From assembly GCF_022271435.1 (NCBI RefSeq), contig NZ_JAFIQY010000009.1, positions 169,279-233,278 of the forward strand: 64,000 bases of DNA, read 5' to 3'. How positions within the stretch are numbered: position 1 is the stretch's first letter; every line of letters begins with the position of its first letter. Origin of the DNA: Streptomyces monomycini (GTDB taxonomy: Bacteria > Actinomycetota > Actinomycetes > Streptomycetales > Streptomycetaceae). The position numbers and the translations under genes are program-made. The notes below the pieces were generated by a model that searched no databases, had not been told where the DNA came from, and was given only the letters and a program-made list of their open reading frames with translations. Of this stretch, positions 42,524 through 51,291 are shown piece by piece.

Positions 42524-43309
42524 TCATGTGCGCTCTGTCGCGTGAGGCGGCGGTGGCGTGCTGGAGGTGCGGCCGTTGCCGAGCATCCGCTGGAGCGGTC
42601 TGCGCGGCATGGTTCGGGTTACAGCGGCGAACACGGTGTTCTTCGTGCCGGAGATGACGGTGGGACGATGGCGGCGCTCCAGGGCTGCCACGGCGGTGGC
42701 CGCTACCTGCTCGGGGGTTTGCACCATGCCGGCCGGCACCTGATCGCCCGTATGTGGCTGGGACTTCGTGGCCGTCATGCCAGGACACAGCCCCATCACA
42801 TAGACCCCGCGCGGCCGTTGCTCGGCCCACAGCGACTCGGAGAACGAGGCCACGAACGCCTTGGTGGCGCTGTAGACGCTCAGCTGCGGCATGGGCGCGA
42901 ACGCGAGCGTGGAGGCCACATTGATCAAGGCATCGCCCGATCGGGCACCACCGAGGAAGGCGTGCGCCAAGGTCACCAGGGCATCGCAGTTCAGCCGGAT
43001 CATGGATATGGCCTGCTCCGCCGACACTTCGGCGAACGGTCCGGCAGTGGCCGCGCCCGCGTTGTTGACCAGCAGGTCGTAGCGGGTGTTCTGCAGCGCC
43101 TGCCGTACGCGGTGGCATCCCGCTTCGGTAGCCAGGTCCGCGGCAAGTGCGTGGTGCCTCGGACCGAGCTCACCAGCCAGCGCGTCCAGGCGTTCCTGGC
43201 TGCGGGCCACCGCGGTGATGGTGTATCCGTTCGCGGCGAGCCGGCGTGCCAACGCCCTTCCGATGCCCTCGCTGGCGCCGGTCACCAGCGCCCTGCGCGG
43301 TCCGGTCAT
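42524..43309 (-). CDS. Short-chain dehydrogenase/reductase (SDR), transposon cargo
   Basis: 261 aa. It has the NAD(P) motif ALVTGASEGIGRALARRL, NNAGAAT, the catalytic Ser in INVASTLAF and YSATK. CPGMTATKSQ follows as in many ketoreductases. The ATG overlaps the stop of the SnoaL-like gene (ATGA), showing an operon. The substrate is unknown. Together with SnoaL- and SRPBCC-type proteins it suggests modification or detoxification of a small carbonyl or polyketide-like compound, by inference only. Confidence 0.85.
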   Translation of the reverse strand: MTGPRRALVTGASEGIGRALARRLAANGYTITAVARSQERLDALAGELGPRHHALAADLATEAGCHRVRQALQNTRYDLLVNNAGAATAGPFAEVSAEQAISMIRLNCDALVTLAHAFLGGARSGDALINVASTLAFAPMPQLSVYSATKAFVASFSESLWAEQRPRGVYVMGLCPGMTATKSQPHTGDQVPAGMVQTPEQVAATAVAALERRHRPTVISGTKNTVFAAVTRTMPRRPLQRMLGNGRTSSTPPPPHATERT

Positions 43310-43967
43310 CGTTCGGCCTGCGGCTTGGTGTCGGGCGAGAAGATGAAGGAGATGCGTTCCATGACGGGCTTGCGCTGGGTGTTGTGGAAGGCTGCCACCC
43401 GCCACTGCTCGTCTGCGTCACGCACCAGCGTGTAGGTCTGGACCTTGGACAGCTCGTCCGGCTTGTCGCCGGTGTAGTCGTCGCCGCGGCCGGTGATCAC
43501 GGCCGTGTCCGGGGTGAGGAAGCGGACGTCGAGGTAGGTGTCGGCGAGCTTGCTGCATTCGAGGAAGTCGTCGAAGAGGGCCGCGTGGGAGTCGGTGATG
43601 TCCTTGCGGCCTTCGTAATGGCTGCCGACGAAGGTGGTGTAGGTGGCGTCCTTGGTGAACTGCTTGCCGTAGGCGTCGGCGTCGTTGCGGTCCCATGCCT
43701 CGATGAGGGAGTCCATGACGGCGCAGACGGCGGCATGGTCTTGGTGCGTGGCGTGACTGCCGGTGGGCGTGACTTTCGTGCAGTCCGCCTGGCCGGTTTC
43801 GTGCACATCCGAGGTGGTCTTGGCCAGAGGTAGCCGCCTCCTGCGGCCACGGCCACGGTCAGCGCCGAGATGCCCAGCGCTCGCTTGAGGCGCCGTCGGC
43901 GCGGCCGGGATGAGGGCGTGGGGGAGATGGTGTCGTGGGCGGGCGTGGCTATGTGTTCAGTGGTCAT
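43306..43967 (-). pseudogene. Membrane-anchored SgcJ/EcaC (SnoaL-like) protein, frameshifted after signal anchor
   Basis: ATG 43967 encodes a cytoplasmic head and one hydrophobic anchor (LKRALGISALTVAVAAGGGY). The globular domain is in another frame, starting around DVHETGQADCTKV and containing VMDSLIEAWDRNDADAYGKQ, YTTFVGSHYEGRKDITDSHA and LSKVQTYTLVRDADEQWRVA. One extra G at TGGCCAAG (TGGGCCAAG) near 43,826 would join the two. A GTG at 43806 could still give a soluble domain. It is a paralogue of the next gene upstream and overlaps the SDR start by 4 bp. Confidence 0.7.
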
Positions 43968-44078
43968 GGGGGTGCTCGCTTAGCTTTCTGTGGGTTGGTT
44001 TTGCCTGGTCGACGGTGTATTCGGAACACCGCCGGGCCGCCTTGCGGCTGTCCGGCCGGTTCCTGTGCGCAGCCGGGA

Positions 44079-44528
44079 TTACCTCTGCGCGGCCGGGATC
44101 AGGCCGGGCGCGGTCTTGAAGGAGATCGCCTCCATCAGCGGTTTGCGCTTGGTGTTCTGGAACGCCGCGATGCGCCACTGGCCGTCCGCCTGGCGGACCA
44201 GCGTGTAGGTCTGGACCTTGGAGAGCTTCTCCGGGTGCTTGCCCTTGTAGGTGTCGCCGCGGCCGGTCGCCACGGCGACACCCGGTGCCGGGAAGCGGAC
44301 GTCGAGGATCTCGTCCGCCAGCCGGGTGCCCTTGAGGTACTTCGCGAAGAGGACGCGATGGCTGTCGGCTATGTCCTGGCGGCCCTGGTAGTAGGTGCCG
44401 ACGAAGGTGACGTAGGTCGCGTCATCGGTGAAGGGCGCCGCGTAGGCGTCGGCGTCGTGGCGGCGCCAGGCGTCGATGAGCGAGTCGATGACGTCGGTGA
44501 CGGCCTGTCGGTCCTGTGCGGTGGTCAT
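44079..44528 (-). CDS. SgcJ/EcaC-family (SnoaL-like) protein, transposon cargo
   Basis: 149 aa, ATG 44528 after GGGAGA. The NTF2-like fold is visible in AVTDVIDSLIDAWRRHDADA, YVTFVGTYYQGRQDIADSHR and the ending GQWRIAAFQNTKRKPLMEAI. Relatives in antibiotic clusters are annotated as oxidoreductase-like or cyclase-like but are poorly understood. First gene of the cassette, divergent from marR, with an operator-like palindrome between them. Confidence 0.8.
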   Translation of the reverse strand: MTTAQDRQAVTDVIDSLIDAWRRHDADAYAAPFTDDATYVTFVGTYYQGRQDIADSHRVLFAKYLKGTRLADEILDVRFPAPGVAVATGRGDTYKGKHPEKLSKVQTYTLVRQADGQWRIAAFQNTKRKPLMEAISFKTAPGLIPAAQR

Positions 44529-44552
44529 GGCGTCTCCCTGGTAGGCTGAATT

Positions 44553-44589
44553 TATCTGCACGGAGTAAGTATCTGCATGTGTGCAGGTA
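44553..44589. promoter_or_regulatory. MarR operator: palindrome plus extra half-site
   Basis: TATCTGCA-TGTG-TGCAGGTA (44570-44589) is an 8-bp dyad with one mismatch. A third TATCTGCA copy lies at 44553-44560, 17 bp away. The sites fill the 77-bp gap between the divergent marR and SnoaL-like genes and overlap both likely promoters. I infer binding by the MarR protein. Confidence 0.65.
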
Positions 44590-44605
44590 TGACTGTAAGA
44601 GATGG

Positions 44606-45082
44606 ATGGGAAACGTGGCAAACCGCGAAAATCCTCGCGAAGGGGAGATCTATCGCGCCTACCTGGACGCGGTGGGCCTGCACAGCATCGCCGCAGCCAC
44701 AGCCGCCGGACTGCAGGCCACGGAGTGGTACGCACTGAGCCAGCTGACGTTTGCCGACGGGCTCACCTCTGGGCAGCTGTCGGAGCGCACCGGCCTGACG
44801 ACGGGAGCGACCACCCGCCTGATCGATCGCCTGGAACGCGCCGGCTATGTGCGCCGGACCCCCGACGCCGCAGATCGCCGCAAGGTCATCGTCAAGCCGG
44901 TAGCCGAGGCCCTGGGCGGCATCGCCCGCCTGGTCGCACCCGCCCGCCGCACCATCGCCGCGGTCCTCGACCGCTACACCCCGGAGCAGCGGGCAGTGCT
45001 GTTCGACTACTTCGAGCACGCCGCCCCGGCCTTCCGCGAAGCCACCGAGCAGATCCGAGCTGGGAACGTCACGCCATCCTGA
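44606..45082 (+). CDS. MarR-family regulator of the transposon cargo
   Basis: 158 aa. The winged helix is LTSGQLSERTGLTTGATTRL followed by IDRLERAGYVRRTPDAADRR, the RxxDxRD-type wing of MarR proteins. ATG 44606 or GTG 44615 may be the start. It is the only cargo gene on the plus strand and faces the SnoaL-SnoaL-SDR-SRPBCC operon. MarR proteins normally release DNA when they bind a phenolic or toxic ligand, so the cassette is likely inducible. Confidence 0.88.
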   Translation: MGNVANRENPREGEIYRAYLDAVGLHSIAAATAAGLQATEWYALSQLTFADGLTSGQLSERTGLTTGATTRLIDRLERAGYVRRTPDAADRRKVIVKPVAEALGGIARLVAPARRTIAAVLDRYTPEQRAVLFDYFEHAAPAFREATEQIRAGNVTPS

Positions 45083-45257
45083 CACCGCCCATCAGTGCCA
45101 TATCAGCGAGTTCCGCAGCGACGCCGCCCCGAGAGAATCCGTGGGCCTCGCGCTACGTGCGCGTCGGGGACGGCGGATCAGTCCACTGCCGACAATCTGC
45201 ACCTCAAGACCGGTGATCGCCTGCTCGGTGAAGCAGCCTCGCTGCTCAACGCCTCGG

Positions 45258-48200
45258 TCATCGCGCCTTCGTGGGCGATCGGTCGGCGGCATCCGCCGGG
45301 GTGCGCGGACGGGGCACCGTGAGGCCCAGGTCGAGGCGCTTGTCCATATCGAGGTGGAAGGTGCCGTACGGATTGACGTTCGACCAGAACGGCGCGGTCA
45401 GGCCGCGCCGGTCCTCATCGCTCAGCTTCTTTGCCCAGGCCGGCTCGTCCAGGACCTGCTGCACCAGCAGCGTGTTGACGTGGACGAGCGCGGACTGCAG
45501 CAGGTGCAGGGCGAGCATCGAGGTCTCGGCGTGTTCCCGGTCCGGGCCGGTCAGCGCGCCGTCCTTGCCGTAATGGAACACGGTGTTCGCGCTGTTCCAG
45601 TTCTCCACGACCTGCAGCCCGCCGTGGATCTCGCGGCGCAGTTCGGGGCTGGCAAGGTAGTCGCAAGCGAAGATCGTGCGCACAGCGCGGCCCAGCTCTT
45701 CCAGGGCGGCATAGGTGGGGTGCTTGGGGCCGCCGCGGGTGAACCGTCGCAGGACCTGCTCGGCCTCCGCCGTGCCGAGGCGGAGCGCGGTGGCGTACTT
45801 GACCATTTGGTCGTACTGCTGGGCGATCAGCTCCCACTTGATGGGCCGGGTGAGCGAGGCGCCGAGGGCCGGCCAGCCCGGCGGGCAGTCGTCCGGGCGG
45901 TACAGGCGGATACTGCCGATGTTCTTCAACCGGGGCAGCAGCCGGAAGTTCAGCAGCTCCGTGAACGCGAAGCCGACCACGCTCGCGTCATGGGTGTCGA
46001 CGTAGTTGGCTTCGATCTCGGCGTCCGTGCAGTGCCGTAGCAGGCCCTCGATCATCGCCGCGACCTCGGACGACGAACAGCTCTTGAGCTGGGAGTAGAT
46101 GCAGACGTTCTTCTTCTCGACGTGCCAGTAGATCATCACGCCGTTGCCGCCGTAGCGGGCGTGGTACTCGGTCATGAAGTTCGAGGACCAGGACCCGAAC
46201 TTCTTCGAGTCCGACGCGCATGCCGTGCCCTGCCCCCACCACGCCGCGTCGCGGGCGGCGAAGGTGGTGTTGACCAGCTTCGTCACCGCGGCGCGCAGGT
46301 TGCCGACGGTGATGAAGTAGCGGCGCACGTGCCGCAGCGCCGCCTCCGTTTCGCCGTGCTCGCCGGTCGCCACGATCGCGTGGATGCCCATGTTCGTGCC
46401 CAGCGCGAACAGCGCCAGCAGCAGCCGGCGCTGCAGCGTCGCGCGGTCGATGCGCTCGTACGCGGCGATAGAGGCGAACTCGTCGGTGAAGCCGGTCATG
46501 AAGTCGGCGTTCTTCAGCACGTCCAGCAGATCCAGGACGCCCCAGCGGCGGACGACCTCCTCTTTCAGCGCCTCCAGGCCGGTCGGCTCGGGCAGCTTGT
46601 CCAGCTTTGGCACGGTGATCCACGGCTCGCCCTTGCGGGTGGTGACCTTCATCCCGCCCGCGGAGCCGTCGGCGAGCGCGGTGGAGAGCCGGTCCAGGCC
46701 GGCGGTCATCCGCTGCTTGAGGTCGGCGATGAACTCCTCGGGGTCCAGCGGCTGGCGGATCGCCGCGTAGTGCACGGCGCGGGTGGCCTCGAAGTCGCCG
46801 GGCAGATCGTCCTCCGGATCGCCCCAGCGCTGCCCGCCCTGGACATAGATCTCCCGGCGGGGGATCGCGTCCCGCAGCGGCACCAGCACACACAGCTCGT
46901 ACGGGATCCGCTCGACGCGGCCGCGCTCGTCCACCACGGCCTCGTGCCAGTCCCGCCGTACGACGCCGTCCATCGGCACCGTCTCGCCGGCTTCGTAGAA
47001 GCGGGTCTTGCCGTCGACCTCGGCGTACTTCGCCGGCAGCGCGAGCGCGTTCATCACCGGCCGGTAGGCGGTGTTGTGGCAGCGGAAGCCCAGTGTCGCG
47101 AGCAGCGGCGGCAGCATCTTGCGGTAGTACGAGCTGTAGGACGAGCGCAGCGTGGTGCGGACCTTGGCCTTGAACACCTTCTCGTTCGCCTTGGCCTCCG
47201 CGACCAGGTCGCGCAGCGTCTTCTCCCCGACCACCGGGAACAGCGCCCGTCGTACCACCTCGTCCGGCTTGCCGATCGCGGCGTCGGCGAGCTTGAACAG
47301 GATGCCTTCCTTGCCGCGGACCTTCTTCAGCTCCGCCGTCAGCTGCCGCTCCACCCGCCGCTCGGCACGGGCGTTGATCTTCTGCACCAGGGCGATCAGC
47401 AGCTCCACCAGCGCGTCGGTGATCTCCGCCTTGCGGGAGGAGCACAAGGCCGCGAGCAGCGTGATCCGTACGTCCTCCGCGGTGTCGCGGAAATCCGAGG
47501 GATACATCTTGATCGCCCGCGCCCGCCAGGCGGCCAGCAGCTTCTCCGAACAGTCCGCGAACAGCCCGTCCGGCAGCGCGAGCTCCCGAACGGCCGTCAG
47601 CTTGGTGATCTCCGTCAGCAGCGAGTCCAGCCCCACCGCACCCGGATCGCGCTTGAGCGCGGCCAACAGCGTGGCGCCCTCGTCGTTTTCCTGTGCCACC
47701 AGCGCCAGCAGGCGGCCGCCGCAGGTGGGCCCCAGGCGCTCGATCGTCCTGGTGCAGAACTCCTTCTCCCACCGGCCGCGCGCGGCGACCAGGATCTTCT
47801 CGACCCGGCTCGGGCCCGGCGGCTCAATCTTCCGGGACCGGTACTCCACCAGCAGCGCCTCCCGCTGCCGCTCCTCCATCAACTCACCGGGCACACATCC
47901 GCCGCCAGCCAGGCCGTCAGCGTCTCCTCGTCCGCCAAGGTCGCCGGCCGGAAGCCGAGCGCTTCACGGATCTGCTTGCGGTGCCGCTTCGCCCCCGCCA
48001 GGTCGTACTTCGCCAGCTCGCCCGCCGGCACCTTCACCAGCCCGGCGACGTACTCCACCGCCGCCTGCGGGAACTCCTCGACGAACTCCGGGAAGCGGCC
48101 CTCGACGTCGAAGAACTTCAGCATCAGGCCAAAGCCCAACCGAGTCGGGCCGGACTTGTTCGCCACCAAGTCCCAGTCGCCATCCACCAGGGTCCAGCAC

Positions 48201-48271
48201 GCCACCACGTCTTCCGGCGACCACTCCTGTCGCACGCCCGCCCCTTCGCCGTCGACAATCCAGGCGTTCAC
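45258..48271 (-). pseudogene. tnpA: Tn3-family transposase (tnpA), one-base frameshift near N-terminus
   Basis: The first ~130 residues (DUF4158; LMLKFFDVEGRFPEFVEEFP and YDLAGAKRHRKQIREALGFR) run from GTG 48271 and stop at 47879. The remaining 878-residue frame starts GELMEERQREALLVEYRSRK. One extra G in CCGGTGAG (CCGGTGGAG) at about 47,886 gives the expected ~1,000-aa protein. The catalytic core is complete: Asp in GTACASDSKKFGSWSSNFM, Asp in NYVDTHDAS and Glu in LQVVENWNSAN. Without the N-terminal part, end recognition would be lost, so the element is immobile unless the frameshift is a sequencing error. Confidence 0.8.
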
Positions 48272-48324
48272 CCAGACGGCCCAACGAGCCGCCCGGCGCC
48301 CGGCACCGGCGAATCCGAGCCGAA

Positions 48325-48368
48325 GAACCCTACCGGCGAGTTACTTGCCCCCTGGTGTCTGGGCTAGG
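48325..48368. repeat. Right terminal inverted repeat of the Tn3-family element
   Basis: Starts GAACCCTACCGGCGAG and ends GTGTCTGGGCTAGG; it is the reverse complement of the left end apart from one substitution and two one-base gaps. Confidence 0.85.
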
Positions 48369-48377
48369 ACACCAGGG
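48350..48377. other. 10-bp perfect palindrome across the transposon right tip
   Basis: CCCTGGTGTC (48350-48359), 8-nt centre, GACACCAGGG (48368-48377). The left arm is in the terminal repeat and the right arm in flanking DNA, where it repeats the tip sequence of the element. It may be a remnant of another end, or a chance target resemblance. Confidence 0.5.
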
Positions 48378-48401
48378 CCGATTTCTCAGCAGGAAGCGTC
48401 G

Positions 48402-49057
48402 ATGTGCCGGACGGGGCATCCATCCGAGCTGTTTGAAGTCGGCCAGAAGATCGATGCCGAAGAGATCGGGCATTGGTGCGGAGGTCAGCTGCAACTCTCA
48501 GCCAGGGCGTGCGAGATACCGGCCTTGCGAGCGTTCCTCCTCACGCTCGAACGAGGGCAGGTCGTCACCGGAACGGTCTCCGGGGTGCACAACTTCGGGG
48601 TCTTCGTGCACGCCGACGGCGAACCGGACGGCCTGTGCACCGGCTTCGTCCGGGTGCCCGGGTGCCCGGGTGTCTGGGTGCCGGAACTGACGGGGGGCGG
48701 GATCGACCTCCCCTCCGAGGCAGTCGAAGCCGGCCAGCGGATCACCGCTGAGTGCTGATCACGGTGACGCGCGCCGGACAGGTCGCGCTCTCCTTGAAGG
48801 CTCCTCAGGAAGATCCGCTCAATCGGCTCGCGGATCAGGTCGGCCGGGTCCTCACCGGGCCGGTCGTCAAGATCGTTTCTTTTGGCGTGGCCGTGCGGCT
48901 CGCTCCCGACGTCGAGGGATTCCTTCCTCTCTTCGAGTTGACCGACCAGCCGGCCGAGACCCCGGATCAGCTGGCCGAGGAAGGCCAACTGATCACTGTG
49001 AAGGTCGCCGAGGCCGATCTCCAGCGTCACCGGGCGCGACTGGACCGGCCCCACTGA
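48402..49057 (+). pseudogene. Two-S1-domain RNA-binding protein, one-base frameshift between domains
   Basis: ATG 48402 after AGGAAG. The first S1 domain (ERGQVVTGTVSGVHNFGVFV to AVEAGQRITAEC) stops at 48758. The second (VLTGPVVKIVSFGVAVRLAP to QLITVKVAEADLQRH) is in the next frame, to 49057. One extra G in GAGTGC (GAGGTGC) would give ITAEVLITVTRAG and one ~218-aa protein, the normal streptomycete arrangement. The gene begins 33 bp from the transposon end, so its native promoter may have been displaced. A hairpin terminator follows at 49,225. Confidence 0.7.
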
Positions 49058-49100
49058 CGGAGCGGACAGAACCTGGCGAACTGGTTCCGGGGAGGGAGAG

Positions 49101-49169
49101 CCCGCGCCCGGTCCTGTACGGGCCCCGCGCCCGGTCCTGTACGGGCCCCGCGGCCGGTCCTGTACCGGC
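49101..49169. repeat. 23-bp tandem repeat, three copies
   Basis: CCCGCGCCCGGTCCTGTACG-type unit at 49101-49123, 49124-49146 and 49147-49169; the third copy has two changes. Non-coding, downstream of the S1 gene. Confidence 0.85.
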
Positions 49170-49224
49170 CCGTCCGTCCCCGTACCGGCCCCCGCGCCCG
49201 TCCTCATACGGGCCCCGCGCCCGT

Positions 49225-49259
49225 CCCCGACCGGGGTGCTGGCCACACCCCGGTCGGGG
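49225..49259 (+). terminator. Perfect 14-bp hairpin after the S1 gene
   Basis: CCCCGACCGGGGTG (49225-49238), 7-nt loop, CACCCCGGTCGGGG (49246-49259), followed by TGTTGG. Probably ends the S1 transcript before the next promoter. Confidence 0.7.
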
Positions 49260-49354
49260 TGTTGGCCCCATCGTCGGCGCGGTCTCCGTCCGGAAGAGTC
49301 GAAGCCGTACCGCCTCACCGTCACGCTCATCGCCACCGCCACGGAGGAACCCCC

Positions 49355-49522
49355 ATGAAGGCCCTGCTCTGGCTGCTGCTCGCCGTCTGCCTGCTGGCCA
49401 ACGTGTTCGTCAACATGATGGTCGAGGACGGTGTGAAACAGATCCTGCTGAGCGTGGCCTGCGGCGTCGGCGCGCTCAGCGCGGGCACCGGCCTGTGGCT
49501 GAGCCGCGAGCGCCGCGCCTGA
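49355..49522 (+). CDS. Small membrane protein (55 aa), unknown
   Basis: ATG 49355 is preceded by GGAGGAA. Two hydrophobic segments (ALLWLLLAVCLLANVFVN and ILLSVACGVGALSAGTGLWL) flank a short acidic turn, MVEDGVKQ, and the protein ends SRERRA. No family was recognised. It marks the return to ordinary chromosomal genes after the transposon region. Confidence 0.7.
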   Translation: MKALLWLLLAVCLLANVFVNMMVEDGVKQILLSVACGVGALSAGTGLWLSRERRA

Positions 49523-49638
49523 CCGGGCTCCCCGGCCCGTCACCCCGGCCCCAGCCCCTCGCCCCGGCCCCTTCGCCCCGGCCCCTGGCCCGAGCCCCTC
49601 GCCCCGGCCGATGTGCCTGCGGCGGCCCTTGGCCCTGC

Positions 49639-50967
49639 CTAGCCCTCCGTCCCCTTGGAGGGAGTGCCGCACAGGGCCTGGCCTATGTGCATGGCCTTGG
49701 CGTCGTCTATCGGGCCCAGTATCTCGGTGCCGTCCGCCTTTATGCCGTAGTAGCGCACCAGGTTCGTGCCGAGGGACACCTGCCGCCGGCCGTCCGGGCT
49801 GGAGAGGGAGTCGGTCGCTGCGCCCGAGACCAGGCCGTTGTGGCCCCAGAACCGGCCGCAGGTCGCATCCAGTGAGAAGATGCCGAGCCCGTACCGGAGC
49901 CGGGGACTCTCCGTCGGCACCGTGGTCTGCATCTCGCGCAGCTCCGCCGGGCCCAGCAGCTTGCCGGTCAGCAGGGCCCGGAAGAAGTGGTTGAGGTCGT
50001 CCATCGTCGAGACCAGCGAGCCGGCCGTACCGGCCCAGGACATGTCGTGGACGCTGAAGTCACGCGGCGGGTCGAACTCCCCGTTCAGGCCCTCGTACAT
50101 CTTGGAGTGCGGTCCGGCGATCCAGGGTGAGGTCGGGAAGTAGGTGTTCTGGAGTCCGGCCCTGTGGATGACGTGGTCGGTGATGTATCTCTCCGGCGTC
50201 TGGCCGGTGACCTTGTGGAGCAGCAACCCGGCTATCACGTAGTTGGTGTTGGCGTAGTGATGGGTTTCGCCTGGCTTGCCGGTCGGTGTCGCTGCCAGGC
50301 CCAGCCTGGCCAGCTCGCGCGGGTCCCACCGGTGGAAACGCTGCCTCTCCAGGTCCTCCGGCTTCTGCCAGATGGCGTAGCCGTAATCGGCGATGCCGCT
50401 GGTGTGGTTGAGCAGCATCCGTACCGTGATCGCCTGGCCGCGTGCCCCGGGGACGAGGCCGGGCAGGTAGCGGCCGATCGGCGCGTCCAGGTCTATGCGG
50501 CCCTTCCCGGCCAGCTGGAGCACGGCGGTGGCGGTGAACGTCTTGGTGATACTGCCTATGCGGTGCTGGAGCTGCGGCGTCGTCGGGCGGCCGGTCCGTA
50601 CGTCGGCGACGCCGGAGGCGCCCTGCCAGGACGCGTCACCGTCCCGGACGGCGGAGTAGGCGCCGTACATGCCTACGTCGTGCAGATTTCGTAAGGTGCG
50701 GTCCAGAGCCTCGCGGTCCAGAGCATTGCGGTCCAGCGTCGTGCGGTCCGAGCCGGTGTGGTGCGGCGGGGCCGGCACTGCGGGAGGAGTGGGCGCGGTG
50801 ACGAGGGTGGGTAAGGCGGCCGCGGCGGGCGTGGGGCGTGGTGGGGTGGCCGTCCCGACGGCCGAGGCGGGGAGGGCCGGTGCGAGCAGGGCCAGTGCGG
50901 CGGCCGTGGTGGTGGCCGCCAGTCTCAACCGTCGGCGGCTGGGGCGGGCCGGAGGGTGCAGGGGCAT
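49639..50967 (-). CDS. Secreted serine hydrolase, D-alanyl-D-alanine carboxypeptidase/class C beta-lactamase family
   Basis: 442 aa with a Sec signal (RRRLRLAATTTAAALALLAP to ASA). Active-site motifs: SITK (SxxK) in HRIGSITKTFTATAVLQLAG, the Tyr of YAN in THHYANTNYVIAGLLLHKV and HNG in FWGHNGLVSGAATD. These mark the beta-lactamase/DD-peptidase fold. A TLDRNALDREALDRTL repeat lies in the linker after the signal. ATG 50967 has GGAG upstream. It probably acts on peptidoglycan or other acyl substrates outside the cell; actual beta-lactamase activity is not implied. Confidence 0.9.
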   Translation of the reverse strand: MPLHPPARPSRRRLRLAATTTAAALALLAPALPASAVGTATPPRPTPAAAALPTLVTAPTPPAVPAPPHHTGSDRTTLDRNALDREALDRTLRNLHDVGMYGAYSAVRDGDASWQGASGVADVRTGRPTTPQLQHRIGSITKTFTATAVLQLAGKGRIDLDAPIGRYLPGLVPGARGQAITVRMLLNHTSGIADYGYAIWQKPEDLERQRFHRWDPRELARLGLAATPTGKPGETHHYANTNYVIAGLLLHKVTGQTPERYITDHVIHRAGLQNTYFPTSPWIAGPHSKMYEGLNGEFDPPRDFSVHDMSWAGTAGSLVSTMDDLNHFFRALLTGKLLGPAELREMQTTVPTESPRLRYGLGIFSLDATCGRFWGHNGLVSGAATDSLSSPDGRRQVSLGTNLVRYYGIKADGTEILGPIDDAKAMHIGQALCGTPSKGTEG

Positions 50968-51291
50968 GGTGATCTCCGTCTGGTCGTGACCGGGGGGCTC
51001 CGGCGAGCCCCTGCCGGTGTTCGGACCGCCGGGTTTCCGGCTTGTCTGCGATCTTCCCGGCCGCAACGCCCCCGCACATCTGTCTTTAGTACTGCATCGC
51101 CCACACGTTCGTATGACGGTTGTCAGGTTTATCCCGCGCGGACACCCGTCTGCCGAGGTGTGCAAAGAAGGTTCCAAGGGGGGCAACCGAGCGCTGTCGG
51201 ATGACCATCTAATCTTGCGGAGAGGCTCGCTGCCGACGGCAGGGCCAGAACCATGCCCACGCCGCACCGTCCCCTGGAAGCGAGATCCCCG
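50968..51291. other. Divergent intergenic region
   Basis: 324 bp between the serine hydrolase and esterase genes. It is relatively AT-rich around 51,070-51,140, where promoters are expected. No operator or small gene was identified. Confidence 0.45.

Larger units (their letters stand above)
40998..48368. mobile_element. Tn3-family transposon with passenger gene cassette (7.4 kb)
   Basis: Matching inverted ends (42 and 44 nt) enclose a serine resolvase gene at the left edge reading outward, a candidate res region, five passenger genes and a Tn3-type transposase gene at the right edge. The cassette (MarR, two SnoaL-like proteins, SDR, SRPBCC) is unrelated to transposition and so is cargo. Both tnpR and tnpA carry one-base frameshifts as sequenced. 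No 5-bp target duplication was found at the tips. Tn4556 is a known streptomycete Tn3-family element for comparison; identity to it was not tested. Confidence 0.85.

Noticed and set aside
46122..48758. 878-codon plus-strand frame antisense to the transposase
   Set aside because: It mirrors the tnpA codons on the other strand and has no domain. Only its last ~119 codons (from 48402) are real, as the first S1 domain.
49101..49169. Possible CRISPR or attachment-site array
   Set aside because: The 23-bp units are directly adjacent without spacers and near a terminator; simple tandem repeat.
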